From NCBI RefSeq assembly GCF_002954265.1, contig NZ_PPSL01000002.1:744001-808000 (forward strand): DNA of 64,000 nt. The letters are read 5' to 3'. The DNA is from Flavipsychrobacter stenotrophus (GTDB lineage Bacteria; Bacteroidota; Bacteroidia; Chitinophagales; Chitinophagaceae). Of the stretch, positions 9,742-18,900 are shown piece by piece. The stretch's first letter is position 1. Every line of letters begins with the position of its first letter. Made by a program: the position numbers and the translations under genes. The notes under the pieces were generated by a model that was not told the DNA's origin, searched no databases, and was given only the letters and a program-made list of their open reading frames with translations.

Positions 9742-9900
9742 TTATTTATTTTTTGTCTCGAATTCTTCGTCAAATAGCATTCTCATAGCTGCGCCTTCTT
9801 TGTCGCTGTACTGATCATCATAAATACTCCAGATGAAGGCTCCCAGAAAGGTTCCGGCTACTAACAAACTAATAAGGACCAGAACAATTAATGCGCTCAT
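9742..9900 (-). CDS. ccoS: cbb3 oxidase assembly protein CcoS
   Basis: A 52-residue protein starting [20 protein letters not shown], with one membrane helix, then [15 protein letters not shown]. This matches the CcoS pattern of a short N-terminal helix followed by W(S/A)xxxxQYDD-type residues. CcoS is needed for cofactor insertion into cbb3 oxidase. It is the first gene of the cco operon. Too short for routine gene callers, but its position and motif are convincing. Confidence 0.88.
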   Translation of the reverse strand: MSALIVLVLISLLVAGTFLGAFIWSIYDDQYSDKEGAAMRMLFDEEFETKNK

Positions 9901-9920
9901 ATTTACTGTTTTAACAGCTA

Positions 9921-9963
9921 CAAAACTATCTGGTAATGGAGGGGTGTTTTATGACCATGCTCA
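9921..9963 (-). promoter_or_regulatory. Predicted FNR/CRP-type activated promoter of ccoS-ccoNOQP
   Basis: On the minus strand, a TGA-N6-TCA-type site (plus-strand TGACCATGCTCA, 9952-9963) lies upstream of TAGTTTTG (9921-9928), a perfect TAnnTTTG element. The site centre is 36.5 nt from the last G of the element, which places it near -41 relative to the expected start: the class II activator position. The predicted leader is about 17 nt. Confidence 0.7.
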
Positions 9964-10050
9964 AATGGAAAGATGATTATAATCATGTAGTGCGAAACCT
10001 ATTGACTAAGTGAGTAAGACAAGTGGATGTAAGTACTATAAAACAAGTGA

Positions 10051-10263
10051 TCATCCATGTTTTGCCATTATCAATTCCTCCATCTGGAAAGGGCAATAGT
10101 GCGCCTGCTCCCTGCCTTCATTGTTTTTAGCAAACCATATGCAGTCTATCATATTGGGGCTGTATTCATTTACCAGCACATCGTAGTGCTTGCCCCGCAC
10201 CGTCATTACCGGACCACCCGATATAAGCCGAACCTTATCGCCCGGATTAAGCTGAAGTTCCAT
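10051..10263 (-). CDS. DUF2158 (YodC-like) small protein
   Basis: A 70-residue protein starting MELQLNPGDKVRLISGGP. The GDxVxLxSGGPxMTV segment, the C-x-W pair and the C-terminal hydrophobic/acidic residues match the DUF2158/YodC family, whose role is unknown. The longer frame begins at 10305, but the predicted promoter places the transcript start near 10274, so the ATG at 10263 is chosen. It lies upstream of ccoS on the same strand, with a separate site-bearing promoter each. Confidence 0.75.
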   Translation of the reverse strand: MELQLNPGDKVRLISGGPVMTVRGKHYDVLVNEYSPNMIDCIWFAKNNEGREQAHYCPFQMEELIMAKHG

Positions 10264-10277
10264 AAAACTCTTTTTTG

Positions 10278-10320
10278 TAAAAGTAATCGGCAGAGTAAAG
10301 GACAAAATTGATCATGGTCA
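10278..10320 (-). promoter_or_regulatory. Predicted FNR/CRP-type promoter of the DUF2158 gene
   Basis: TGATCATGGTCA (10309-10320) is centred 36.5 nt from the end of a minus-strand TACTTTTA element (10278-10285, one mismatch to TAnnTTTG). This is the same spacing as the ccoS promoter. Confidence 0.6.
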
Positions 10321-10389
10321 GCAGCCAAAGTGTTCCTTATCATTGAGACAATGCAATGGCAGGCCAGATATACAGATCATTACCCGGCA

Positions 10390-10432
10390 TGACGGGTGTC
10401 ATGTATAGCAGGGCAACATAGGTCTACATTTG
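10390..10432 (+). promoter_or_regulatory. Predicted FNR/CRP-type promoter of the 127-residue gene
   Basis: A perfect palindrome, ATGAC-GGGT-GTCAT (core 10390-10401), is centred 36.5 nt upstream of the last base of TACATTTG (10425-10432), a perfect -7 element. The expected start is near 10436, giving a 13-nt leader to the ATG at 10449. Confidence 0.7.
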
Positions 10433-10448
10433 TACAAATAATAATCAA

Positions 10449-10832
10449 ATGACTAAAATAAACATCAGCCATGTAAGTAACATGCACAACCAGTGGTTAA
10501 GGAATCTCAATTTCTACAAAACAGAAATAACCATCCAGAAAGGAATACTGACCGAGATAGCCGGAAAAAACACAACAAATGAGATTGCCAAAGACGTAGA
10601 GCACTTCGAAAATCAGTTCAGAATTCAATCAGACAACATCGACGCGATCGCACATGACATTCATTTGAATATTGGCGCAATAAGCAGGGCAGCCCAAAGC
10701 TCTTCTGCCGGATATATAGATGGACAGTTGTTAACCGACCATACAGCACTTGGAAACCGTGCTGAAGATGAAGAAAAAGTAATGATCGAACTTATTCATT
10801 CTTTCCGCAAGTTTGCCGAAAAGTGGATGTAA
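10449..10832 (+). CDS. Uncharacterised helical protein, probable member of the low-oxygen regulon
   Basis: A 127-residue cytoplasmic protein not recognised from any family. It has no signal peptide or membrane segment. It is rich in Asn, Glu, His and Ile and is predicted by eye to be almost entirely helical, with a short Ser/Gly-rich turn near residue 87. It has no cysteines. It is monocistronic, with its own site-bearing promoter and a terminator at 10870-10895, and stands divergent from the DUF2158 gene in the middle of the cbb3 region. The protein may be a small stress or hibernation-type factor, but that is speculation. Confidence 0.8.
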   Translation: MTKINISHVSNMHNQWLRNLNFYKTEITIQKGILTEIAGKNTTNEIAKDVEHFENQFRIQSDNIDAIAHDIHLNIGAISRAAQSSSAGYIDGQLLTDHTALGNRAEDEEKVMIELIHSFRKFAEKWM

Positions 10833-10839
10833 TAAATTT

Positions 10840-10851
10840 TGATCAGGATCA
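10840..10851. promoter_or_regulatory. Orphan FNR-like palindrome after the 127-residue gene
   Basis: TGATCAGGATCA sits inside an 18-nt perfect inverted repeat (10837-10854, TTTTGATC-AG-GATCAAAA). No -7 element is found at the shared spacing on either strand, and no gene starts nearby. Confidence 0.4.
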
Positions 10852-10869
10852 AAATAAACCAATAATTCT

Positions 10870-10895
10870 AATGGCCCCGGAGAGACGGGGCCATT
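10870..10895. terminator. Hairpin terminator between convergent genes
   Basis: AATGGCCCC / GGGGCCATT stem (9 bp) with an 8-nt loop, followed by T-rich sequence. It separates the 127-residue gene from the end of ccoI. Confidence 0.75.
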
Positions 10896-10925
10896 GTAAT
10901 TTTATCAATAAAAACAAGTAAAGTT

Positions 10926-13379
10926 CTACTTCAATGATGCAACTGTCAAACCCTTGCGCCAGGCTATGAGGTTACTCAATCCGCTTGATATGATAACAAT
11001 ACTAATGGTACTGCAAGGCATAAGAATAGCCGCCAGCATTGGCTTCATCAGCCCCTGCATAGCAAAGTACAGGCCGGCGATGTTATAAAGAATAGATACA
11101 ACAAAGCTGATCTTCACAAACGTACCCGACAATCGGGCGAGATCTAACAATGAAGCGAACAAATTCATTTTACCTGCATCAAATATTGCATCGCAGGCTG
11201 GAGTAAAGTTGTTGATATCATCTGCCAGGGTAATACCTACATTGCTCTGCTGTAGCGCACCCGCATCATTCAGTCCGTCACCTATCATCATTACCTTCCT
11301 ACTCTTGTTTTGTAATGATTGTATATAGTTAAGCTTATCAATAGGCTTTTGCTTAAACAGAAGACTGCATTTCTTGCCAAACAACTCCTCCATTTTTGCC
11401 TTTTGCTTATCGTTATCTCCCGACAACAAAGAGAGCGAATACCTTTCTCTCAACTTCCAGATAAGTGCAGGTACTGCATTTCTAAAGACAGGGTTCAGAT
11501 GAACTGACGTTAACTGTCCGTCTATCTTTATGTAGACTGTTGCATTATCTGTTGCAACATTTGTGTCGACTCCTGTAAAATCACCAGAGCCCACAATTAC
11601 ATTATAACTGCCGTATTTTGCCGCCAGTCCTTTCCCGGGTGTTTCCGACCAGTTACTCAAAGGAACAGTGTTTCTATCGCCTAACCATTCTGCTATTGCT
11701 TTACTATTAGGATGATTACTTTGCCTTACCACACTATATACAATGTCTTTCTGCTGTTCACTGAGCTGATGACCGGAAACAATTACCTGGCTGTTGCTGC
11801 TATTGGTAATTGTACCCGTTTTATCAAAAACAATATCGTTGGTGTCGGCAATTTGCTCTATTACTGTGGCATCGCGCAGATAAAGACCGTTAAGCCCAAA
11901 TATTCTGAGAATGTTACTGTTGGTAAATGTAGAAGACAGTAACAGCGCACATGGGCAAGCCACTATAAGCATAGCCGATACCGCATTAATGATCTTAGAC
12001 GGATCGTGATAGTACCAATAAGCCGCAGTAATAATGGCCAGGCTGAACAATATAACTGTAAAGTACTTGCTCAGAATATGGATGACACTTATTTTATCGT
12101 TGCTGTCTGCCTTATCCTTCTTAAATGCATAATGGTTCCAGAGCGAGGTTAGATAACTGGCCGCTATTGGTTTCACAACCTGTATGATCAGCTCTTCGCC
12201 CGTTTGCCGCCCCCCGGCATACACTGTTTCGCCCGCTTTTACCCTTACTGCGCTTGCCTCACCGGATACAAAGCTGTAATCGATCAGCGCATTGTCATTC
12301 AGCACTATTGAATCTGCAGGTATGATCTCATCATGATGCAGCATTACAATGTCTTTCTCTTTCAGGTCTTGCAACTGGGTACTCACAATACCCGCAGGTG
12401 TACTTACATTAACAGCAATAGGGAAATAAGATTTGTAGTCCCTTGTAAACGACAAGGACTTGTACGTTCTTTCCTGCACTATTCTACCAGCCAGCATAAA
12501 GAACACAATCCCACTCATGCTGTCAAGATAACCCGCTCCTGTATTGGTAACTATCTCATAAACACTACGTGAGAAAGTGATGATGATAGCGAGTACTATA
12601 GGCGCATCAATATTAAGTATCTTCTGTTTAAGACCACTCCATGCGGTGGAATAGAATTCGGTGGCTGCATATAGGAATACCGGAAGCGACAACAAGAGAT
12701 TCAAATACCTGAACAGATATGAGTACTGGGCATCTAAACCCGCTTTACCCGACAAGTACTCGGGAAAACTCATCATCATAATATTGCCAAAGCAGAAACC
12801 TGCCACACCCAATTTTATAAGGCGTTGGCGGTTGAATGATTTTGCCTCTTTTACATTGGTATCATCAAAACTTATGTAAGGTTCATACCCTATAGTCGTC
12901 AGCAACTCTACGACCTTGCGGAAGCTGATCTTTTTCCTATAGAAATGGATACTTACTTCTTTAGCTGTAAAGCTGATGCGGCTTTCAATAATACCGCTAT
13001 CTACCCTGTTAAGGTGCTCCAGCAGCCACATACAAGAGCTACAATGAATAGAAGGTATATAAAGTGTTACAATAGTGAGGTCGCCGTTAGTAAACTGGAA
13101 TAGCTTGTTGCTAATTGCTTCGTTATCTAAAAAGGAATACTTATCATTCCTTACCGGCTTTATCTGAGCAACACCGGGATGTGATTGCAGTTTGTAGTAA
13201 TCGCAAAGGCCATTGTTATCAATGATCTCATAAACCAGCTTACATCCGTCGCAGCAAAAGTACTTGTTGTCTACAGCTATGCTATTAGTGAGGCAGTTTA
13301 AACCACAATGATAGCACACCGGCATTGCCTTGCTGCGTACATTTTCTCTGACTATATTAATTTCATCTATTACCTGCAT
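10926..13379 (-). CDS. ccoI: Copper-translocating P1B-type ATPase CcoI
   Basis: An 817-residue membrane ATPase that supplies copper for cbb3 oxidase. It has an N-terminal cysteine-rich metal site (CYHCGLNC and CCDGCK), an HMA domain with the CcoI-specific CSSCMW motif, eight or so membrane helices, CPCALLLSS in the metal channel, the phosphorylation motif DKTGTIT, an HP locus (SNHPNSKAI) and the hinge GDGLNDAGALQQS. Its start overlaps the upstream 187-residue gene by 17 nt, implying coupling; Met19 (13325) is an alternative start. It is transcribed apart from the cco operon but from a promoter with the same site geometry. Confidence 0.95.
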   Translation of the reverse strand: MQVIDEINIVRENVRSKAMPVCYHCGLNCLTNSIAVDNKYFCCDGCKLVYEIIDNNGLCDYYKLQSHPGVAQIKPVRNDKYSFLDNEAISNKLFQFTNGDLTIVTLYIPSIHCSSCMWLLEHLNRVDSGIIESRISFTAKEVSIHFYRKKISFRKVVELLTTIGYEPYISFDDTNVKEAKSFNRQRLIKLGVAGFCFGNIMMMSFPEYLSGKAGLDAQYSYLFRYLNLLLSLPVFLYAATEFYSTAWSGLKQKILNIDAPIVLAIIITFSRSVYEIVTNTGAGYLDSMSGIVFFMLAGRIVQERTYKSLSFTRDYKSYFPIAVNVSTPAGIVSTQLQDLKEKDIVMLHHDEIIPADSIVLNDNALIDYSFVSGEASAVRVKAGETVYAGGRQTGEELIIQVVKPIAASYLTSLWNHYAFKKDKADSNDKISVIHILSKYFTVILFSLAIITAAYWYYHDPSKIINAVSAMLIVACPCALLLSSTFTNSNILRIFGLNGLYLRDATVIEQIADTNDIVFDKTGTITNSSNSQVIVSGHQLSEQQKDIVYSVVRQSNHPNSKAIAEWLGDRNTVPLSNWSETPGKGLAAKYGSYNVIVGSGDFTGVDTNVATDNATVYIKIDGQLTSVHLNPVFRNAVPALIWKLRERYSLSLLSGDNDKQKAKMEELFGKKCSLLFKQKPIDKLNYIQSLQNKSRKVMMIGDGLNDAGALQQSNVGITLADDINNFTPACDAIFDAGKMNLFASLLDLARLSGTFVKISFVVSILYNIAGLYFAMQGLMKPMLAAILMPCSTISIVIISSGLSNLIAWRKGLTVASLK

Positions 13380-13917
13380 TTATGTTCTTTTGAGCTTCAG
13401 CGATCTTGGGTATGAGGTAGTTATTCTCCAGGAAAAAAAGTTCGGTAAGGTTTGTTTCCAGCATCGTCATGTTGGAGCGGAGCACCCTGTAAGCGTCAGG
13501 GTACATTGTTTCTGAGTATAAAGGCAATGTTGACAGTTGTAACCTCGATAGCACCTTGGTCATTTCCTCATTGGTAGCATTCAGATCAAGGATGTGCATG
13601 TTGTGATTGATCTTACATGAACCGGAACAATTGGTACAATCATGGCTGTCCCTCACTTTCTCAGTAAGCGTATGCACGTAAGGCATATAAATTTGCTTCC
13701 TATTGCTCACGTGTTTTTCAATTTCAGCGATCACGTTCAGACATAAAACAGCATATTGTAGGGGAGATTCAGAAATTTCGATGCTCTTTATCTTTTCACA
13801 TTGCAATTTTGAAGCAGCACACGATATTTCAATAGCGTTGTAATACTCTGATTGCAGTTTTTCCGCAAAGGGCTTCAATGCTATGTTTTTATACTCCTCA
13901 TATATCTTTACGGCCAT
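13363..13917 (-). CDS. Unrecognised helical protein with a Cys cluster, coupled to ccoI
   Basis: About 184 residues, cytoplasmic and mostly helical. A central DSHDCTNCSGSCKINHNMH segment holds a C-x2-C-x3-C cluster flanked by histidines, suited to metal or haem binding. The C-terminal FFLENNYLIPKI recalls helices of hemerythrin-like and Ric-type proteins, but a full set of iron ligands is not visible. The ATG at 13917 is preferred over 13926 because the predicted transcript starts near 13931 and sibling genes have 10-17-nt leaders. It overlaps ccoI by 17 nt. A role in copper or redox handling is inferred from position only. Confidence 0.75.
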   Translation of the reverse strand: MAVKIYEEYKNIALKPFAEKLQSEYYNAIEISCAASKLQCEKIKSIEISESPLQYAVLCLNVIAEIEKHVSNRKQIYMPYVHTLTEKVRDSHDCTNCSGSCKINHNMHILDLNATNEEMTKVLSRLQLSTLPLYSETMYPDAYRVLRSNMTMLETNLTELFFLENNYLIPKIAEAQKNINAGNR

Positions 13918-13934
13918 GCTTATCATATTTTTAT

Positions 13935-13977
13935 CGAAGGTATAGTGCTATATGCTGGTGAAAAATGATTTACATCA
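13935..13977 (-). promoter_or_regulatory. Predicted FNR/CRP-type promoter of the 187-residue gene and ccoI
   Basis: TGATTTACATCA (13966-13977, TGAT-N4-ATCA) is centred 36.5 nt from the end of the minus-strand element TACCTTCG (13935-13942), one mismatch from TAnnTTTG. The geometry is the same as at ccoS. Confidence 0.65.
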
Positions 13978-14115
13978 GCTATTGACTTGACATACTTTCA
14001 GTAAAAGTTACCATTAACAACTCGTGCACCCCATTGTTGCCACATACAAAATCTACAGAAAATCTATATCGGTATTATGTTACATGGCAAAGGCAGGGCG
14101 ATTGGTCTTCTTAGG

Positions 14116-14180
14116 CAAATGTAGATGTGCCTTCCCCGTAACAGGGTAATGGTAAGCAGAGAGAGAAATGATCTTGGTCA
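14116..14180 (-). promoter_or_regulatory. Possible second, distal promoter with FNR-like site
   Basis: TGATCTTGGTCA (14169-14180) lies 58.5 nt (centre to last G) from a perfect minus-strand TACATTTG element (14116-14123). That is about two helical turns farther than in the other promoters, a class I-like distance. It would give a ~190-nt leader before the 187-residue gene. The rest of 13978-14214 shows no gene. Confidence 0.35.
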
Positions 14181-14214
14181 GTAATATGTGTTACCAAAAA
14201 CTAATAAGAAACTA

Positions 14215-14664
14215 TTAAATTGATTTTTCGAAGCACACACTGCTCTCTATATCCGCATATTGACCGTAGTTGGGAATGACGGTGTATGCATTCTTTTTAT
14301 ATAGTTTTATGGCTTCTGGTTGCTTTTCGCCGGTTTCCAGTATGCACTTTCTGTAGTTCATTTCCTTTGCCCAGGCTTCCAATTCCCGAAGTATCAAAGA
14401 CGCAATACCCCGACCTCTTTTTTTAACAGGTACAAACATACGCTTTACCTCCATAGTATCTGCCGTATATTCCTTTATTGCCCCGCAACCTACCGGCAGG
14501 TTATCGGCGTAGGCTACAACCACATGCTTTATCAGGTCTATCTTATTGAATTGGGCAAAGAAGGAATGGTCGGCACCATCTCTTATAGCCAGGTCCTTAT
14601 CAAGCGCGGCAACAAGTATGCGAAAGTCGTTGTTGGAAGAGTCGGTCCTCTTTAAATTTATCAT
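14215..14664 (-). CDS. GNAT family N-acetyltransferase
   Basis: A 149-residue single-domain GNAT enzyme, which transfers an acetyl group from acetyl-CoA to an unknown amine. The acetyl-CoA loop is readable as VKKRGRGIASLILRELEAWA (R/Q-x-x-G-x-G/A), followed by KCILETGEKQPEAIKLYKKNAY, the usual C-terminal motif. It is a lone gene on the minus strand upstream of the M48/helicase pair. The substrate is not predictable. Confidence 0.88.
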   Translation of the reverse strand: MINLKRTDSSNNDFRILVAALDKDLAIRDGADHSFFAQFNKIDLIKHVVVAYADNLPVGCGAIKEYTADTMEVKRMFVPVKKRGRGIASLILRELEAWAKEMNYRKCILETGEKQPEAIKLYKKNAYTVIPNYGQYADIESSVCFEKSI

Positions 14665-14763
14665 GGAGGCTTATTTTTATCATTTAATTTTAATATTTTC
14701 AACGCTAACCGCTAAAAAGGAAAATCACTATAATAATTCCGATACACTAAAATACAAAGCTAC

Positions 14764-15945
14764 ATGCTCTCCATTTTACCTTACCACGAAATCACCACTA
14801 ATTACTTCCGACAACAATCAGATATCTGGCAGTATTTTTCCAATCAAAATTACAAAAAGGAACAACTGCAGTCTTTTAAAACAAACCTCTTAAAAAACAC
14901 TTACAAATTCAGTGAGGAAACTGAAGTGGAGTTGTATCAAAAGGTGCAATTAACTAAAGAAAAACTGGGATTAAAAATGGCCGTTACAATGTACCAGGCC
15001 GAGTATACAGATGAATTAAATGCCGGTGTGGTTTGTCTGGAGAATGAAGTACACATGGTATTCAGCGGTAAAATACTGCAACAACTATCTGACGAGGAGA
15101 TACTTGCGGTAATAGCTCACGAGCTTAGCCATGTATATCTGTACAACCAAATTGATGGCAATGTGGAAATAACAGATCGCATTATCGGCGCAATTGCCAG
15201 CAACCAGGGGAGTACAGCTGCACACTATGAAACTGCGCGGTTATTCAAATTATATACTGAAATATTTTGCGACAGAGGCGCATACTATGTTACCGGTAAC
15301 TACGCACCAATAATATCATCGTTAGTGAAGATGGCAACCGGTCTGCAATCGGTAAATGCTGAAAGTTACATAAAGCAGGCCGAGGAGGTATTTACAACTG
15401 AAGCCAATACTAAAACGACAGGTGTGTCGCACCCCGAAAATTTCATCAGGGCAAGGGCGCTATGGCTCTGGCATAACAAAAAGCCGGATGCCGAATCTGA
15501 TATACGGCAAATGATAGAAGGGAACTGCTCTATCGACGAGATCGATCTATTCAAACAACAGCAGATATCATCAATAACGCACGCTATAATCGCCCTTTTA
15601 GTAAAGCCTCAATGGATGCACACGCCACCGGTTGCGGCTCTGTGCAAGCAGTATTTCCCTGAAATGGAATTGAACTCAGGACAGCCCGATAATGATCTGT
15701 TAAAACAAGTAGAAGAGTTACACACTACACTACAGGACTACCTGGCGTATGTGCTCTACGATTTTTCCACCGTAGACAAAGACCTTGAGGATGTTCCCCT
15801 TGGCTACAGCTTTTTCCTGGCCGATGAATTGAAACTGGATAAGGCTTTCGCTACTGCGGTAAAGAAAGAAAAAAAGATCACTGATAAGAAAATTGCCCTT
15901 TTAAAGAAGCAAAGCATTGCCGAATATCAAAAGCAATCCAAGTAA
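14764..15945 (+). CDS. M48-like zinc metallopeptidase, first gene of a two-gene unit
   Basis: A 393-residue protein without signal peptide or membrane helices, so probably cytoplasmic, unlike HtpX. The zinc site is HELSH (residues 119-123) with a likely third ligand in the TEIFCDRGA segment, an ExxxD arrangement typical of M48. An ALWLWHNKK/HPENFIRARAL stretch near residue 225 is also M48-like. The C-terminal ~150 residues are helical and unassigned, ending in a Lys-rich tail. The helicase gene starts 25 nt after the stop on the same strand, with no terminator between them, so an operon is likely. The two together suggest a proteolytic effector or regulator of the helicase; this is inference. 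Confidence 0.85.
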   Translation: MLSILPYHEITTNYFRQQSDIWQYFSNQNYKKEQLQSFKTNLLKNTYKFSEETEVELYQKVQLTKEKLGLKMAVTMYQAEYTDELNAGVVCLENEVHMVFSGKILQQLSDEEILAVIAHELSHVYLYNQIDGNVEITDRIIGAIASNQGSTAAHYETARLFKLYTEIFCDRGAYYVTGNYAPIISSLVKMATGLQSVNAESYIKQAEEVFTTEANTKTTGVSHPENFIRARALWLWHNKKPDAESDIRQMIEGNCSIDEIDLFKQQQISSITHAIIALLVKPQWMHTPPVAALCKQYFPEMELNSGQPDNDLLKQVEELHTTLQDYLAYVLYDFSTVDKDLEDVPLGYSFFLADELKLDKAFATAVKKEKKITDKKIALLKKQSIAEYQKQSK

Positions 15946-15970
15946 ACCACATACTGCTAAAGTATTACTA

Positions 15971-18900
15971 ATGACACCCACAACCACATTTCAACAATAC
16001 GTTCAATCTGCATTTACGGAAGAGCTTTGGTCTACCGACGACGTTGTTCAATTTGTGCTACCACTATTTGAGGAAGTGTTGAGTTTTCATGAAAACAACC
16101 AGGTAGGCTCTTTTGGCAACTCAGATACCGTTTTCCTTACAAATGGCCGCCTCGACATTGACGAAAACTATACACACGCACCCGTTACCAACGTGCCGGC
16201 ACTTCAAGATCTGCTGAATACCGGACAGATCGGTGGTTTTTCTATTTCCGGTAGATTGCGCCTTGATGAAGACCTGACTCAGGGTGAATCATCAGTGACC
16301 AGTTTACAGATACAGCGTAACCCTAATGATCCGATCACTCAGCCTGCTTATCTTCCGGGTTACCAATGCTACGAGATCAAGGCAGGACATCATGATGCCC
16401 AAACCGACATCTTTTGCCTGGGCCTGGTACTAGGTAGTGTAGTAATGGGCCTTGATCTTTATGCCCTTGAAGACCTTGAACAATTTGTGGCGTACAGGGA
16501 TCAGCCAGCGGGTATAAATGGTCGAATACATCCTACTATAAGCGCACTGGTAACAGAAATGACAGAATTAGATCGCCGCAACCGTCCCCGCGATCTGCAG
16601 GAAATTGTAGAACGGCTAAAATATTACCGAGATTATGACCCTCAACGCCAGACAGACCTAGCCAAACTAGCGGCTCTTCAGGTCAAGAAACCATCAGACA
16701 GGCGCGGCTTTATTTTATCCAAACTACGCAACAGGCTTTTTGACACCACCCGCCGCAATCGACTGCTATATTATAAACCCAATAGCAAATTTGTAAACCT
16801 TACTGTGAGCAGTGTGCCTATGGTGTTGCACTACCAGAGCATAAATCCGACATCTCTTTTTATATGGAATAGTGAGTTGTCTACCCAGATCATTCAGCAA
16901 AAGGATATATCATTAAATAAATACCTGCGGTTTGAGGACCACTTATACTTAACCTCTCAACTCAACAGTATTCGCCATACATCAGAGAATGACAAAAAAG
17001 AGTATGGCTTTAGCCAATTGAAATTGGCTGTTGCATTTTTGCACTGGCATAACCTGAAAGAAAGTCCACAAGAGCGGGTGCTAAGCCCGCTACTGCTACT
17101 TCCGGTAGAACTGGACCGAAAAAAGTCTATTAAGGAAGAGCGGTTCACCTTAAAAATAACGGATAATACCGCTATTGTTAATCCTGTTCTTTCCAATTAT
17201 CTAAAAGATCTCTACGGCCTAAACTTGCCCGAAAGTATTGACTTTGACGACGTAAGTATGACGGATTTTTTTGCCCTGGTGCAAGATCAGATCGCAACAT
17301 CGAAACAAGGCATCAAACTCAACTACATAGACAAACCGCGAATAAAAGTTGTGCACACAATAGCACGACAAACTATCAACACTTACCGCAAAAAGCTAAA
17401 ACTAAAAGGCAGCACGGCTTTTCATCATATTGACTATAACTATAGCGATGAAAATTATAAACCATTTGGGCTAGAGCTCTTCAAACAAAAAATTCAACTC
17501 AAACAGACAGCGTTAGAAATACTATTGAGCGAGCACACGCCAACTGTACCCTTCGGAAATTTTGCGGCTGTAAATGAACAAGCGAAGAGCACCTTTCACC
17601 TTACAGATGGCGAAAACAATCCTTACAGCTGGGATTTTGATGTGTGCAATATTGTTCTGGGCAATTTTAATTACAAAAAAATGAGCCTGGTTAGTGACTA
17701 CAACAAGATACAGGAAGAGCAGACAGAACATAATGTATTTACTCAGCTTTTTAGTAATGAACCAAGACCACCACAAAACGAAGATGTTGCCAATGACCCT
17801 GCGGAATGGCACCATGTAATAACAGCGGATCCTACGCAAGCTAAAGCAGTGATGCAGAGCCGAACCGGCAAGAGTTATATTATACAGGGTCCTCCCGGCA
17901 CAGGTAAAAGCCAGACCATAACCAACCTGATCGCTGATTTTTTAACTAACGGAAAAACGGTGCTCTTTGTTTGTGAAAAGAGAGCAGCACTGGATGTTGT
18001 ATACCACCGACTACAACAAAACCAGTTATCTGAGTTGTGTTGTTACATACATGACAGCCAGGGAGATAAAAAAGAATTTATAAGAGACCTTCGTACCATT
18101 TATGACGACTATTTAAAAAACAAGTTAGATCTCTCAGCGATCTCAGCGCAAAGAAAACTGGTTACCGAACAATTGGTGGCCAAGATAGAAGTGCTGAAGT
18201 TGTATCACGGGCAGCAAGCAGCAGTGAGTGCGCAAACTGGGGTGAGTACACGACTACTAATTGATAAACTTGTGGAACTAAAAAAGGACATTCCTCTGTT
18301 TGAAATAATGGAACAAGAGGCCACTCCTGTCTACAATAACTGGCTGCAATTTGGGACGACAATCTCTGAGTTAGGAAAGGCACTTAAAGAAATTGGCAAA
18401 GATCCGAAATTGGCTAACCACCCATTTAAGAACCTGGGTAATGCTGTACTCAAAGCAGAAAATCCGTTTACATTAATGGACAGCTTGGCTAAACACTCTT
18501 TAGGATCAATCGAACACATAGTAACACTGATATCTCACTATAACATTCCTCCACAATTTGCGGATCAGTTACAGAAGATCAAAAGCCTGGTCGGAGATTC
18601 GGCAATACTGGAATCTCTGGCACAAAGCAACAATCTGAAACTAGTGCAGAGATCGAACCCCGAAGCTAAAGAGTTTGACGAAGTATACCGACACTACAAA
18701 CAACTACAGGATGCCTACCGGCAAGCGCTGGAAACAAATAAACGGTGGACAAATAAATTTGACAAACAAGACGTACAGCTCGCACTTGAAGTAGCGCAAA
18801 AATATGAACAATCGTTCTTCCGTTTTTTAAATGGCAACTGGCGCAGGCTGAAAAAGCAAATGGGCGCGTCATACGACTTCTCTGCACACCAGCTAAAACC

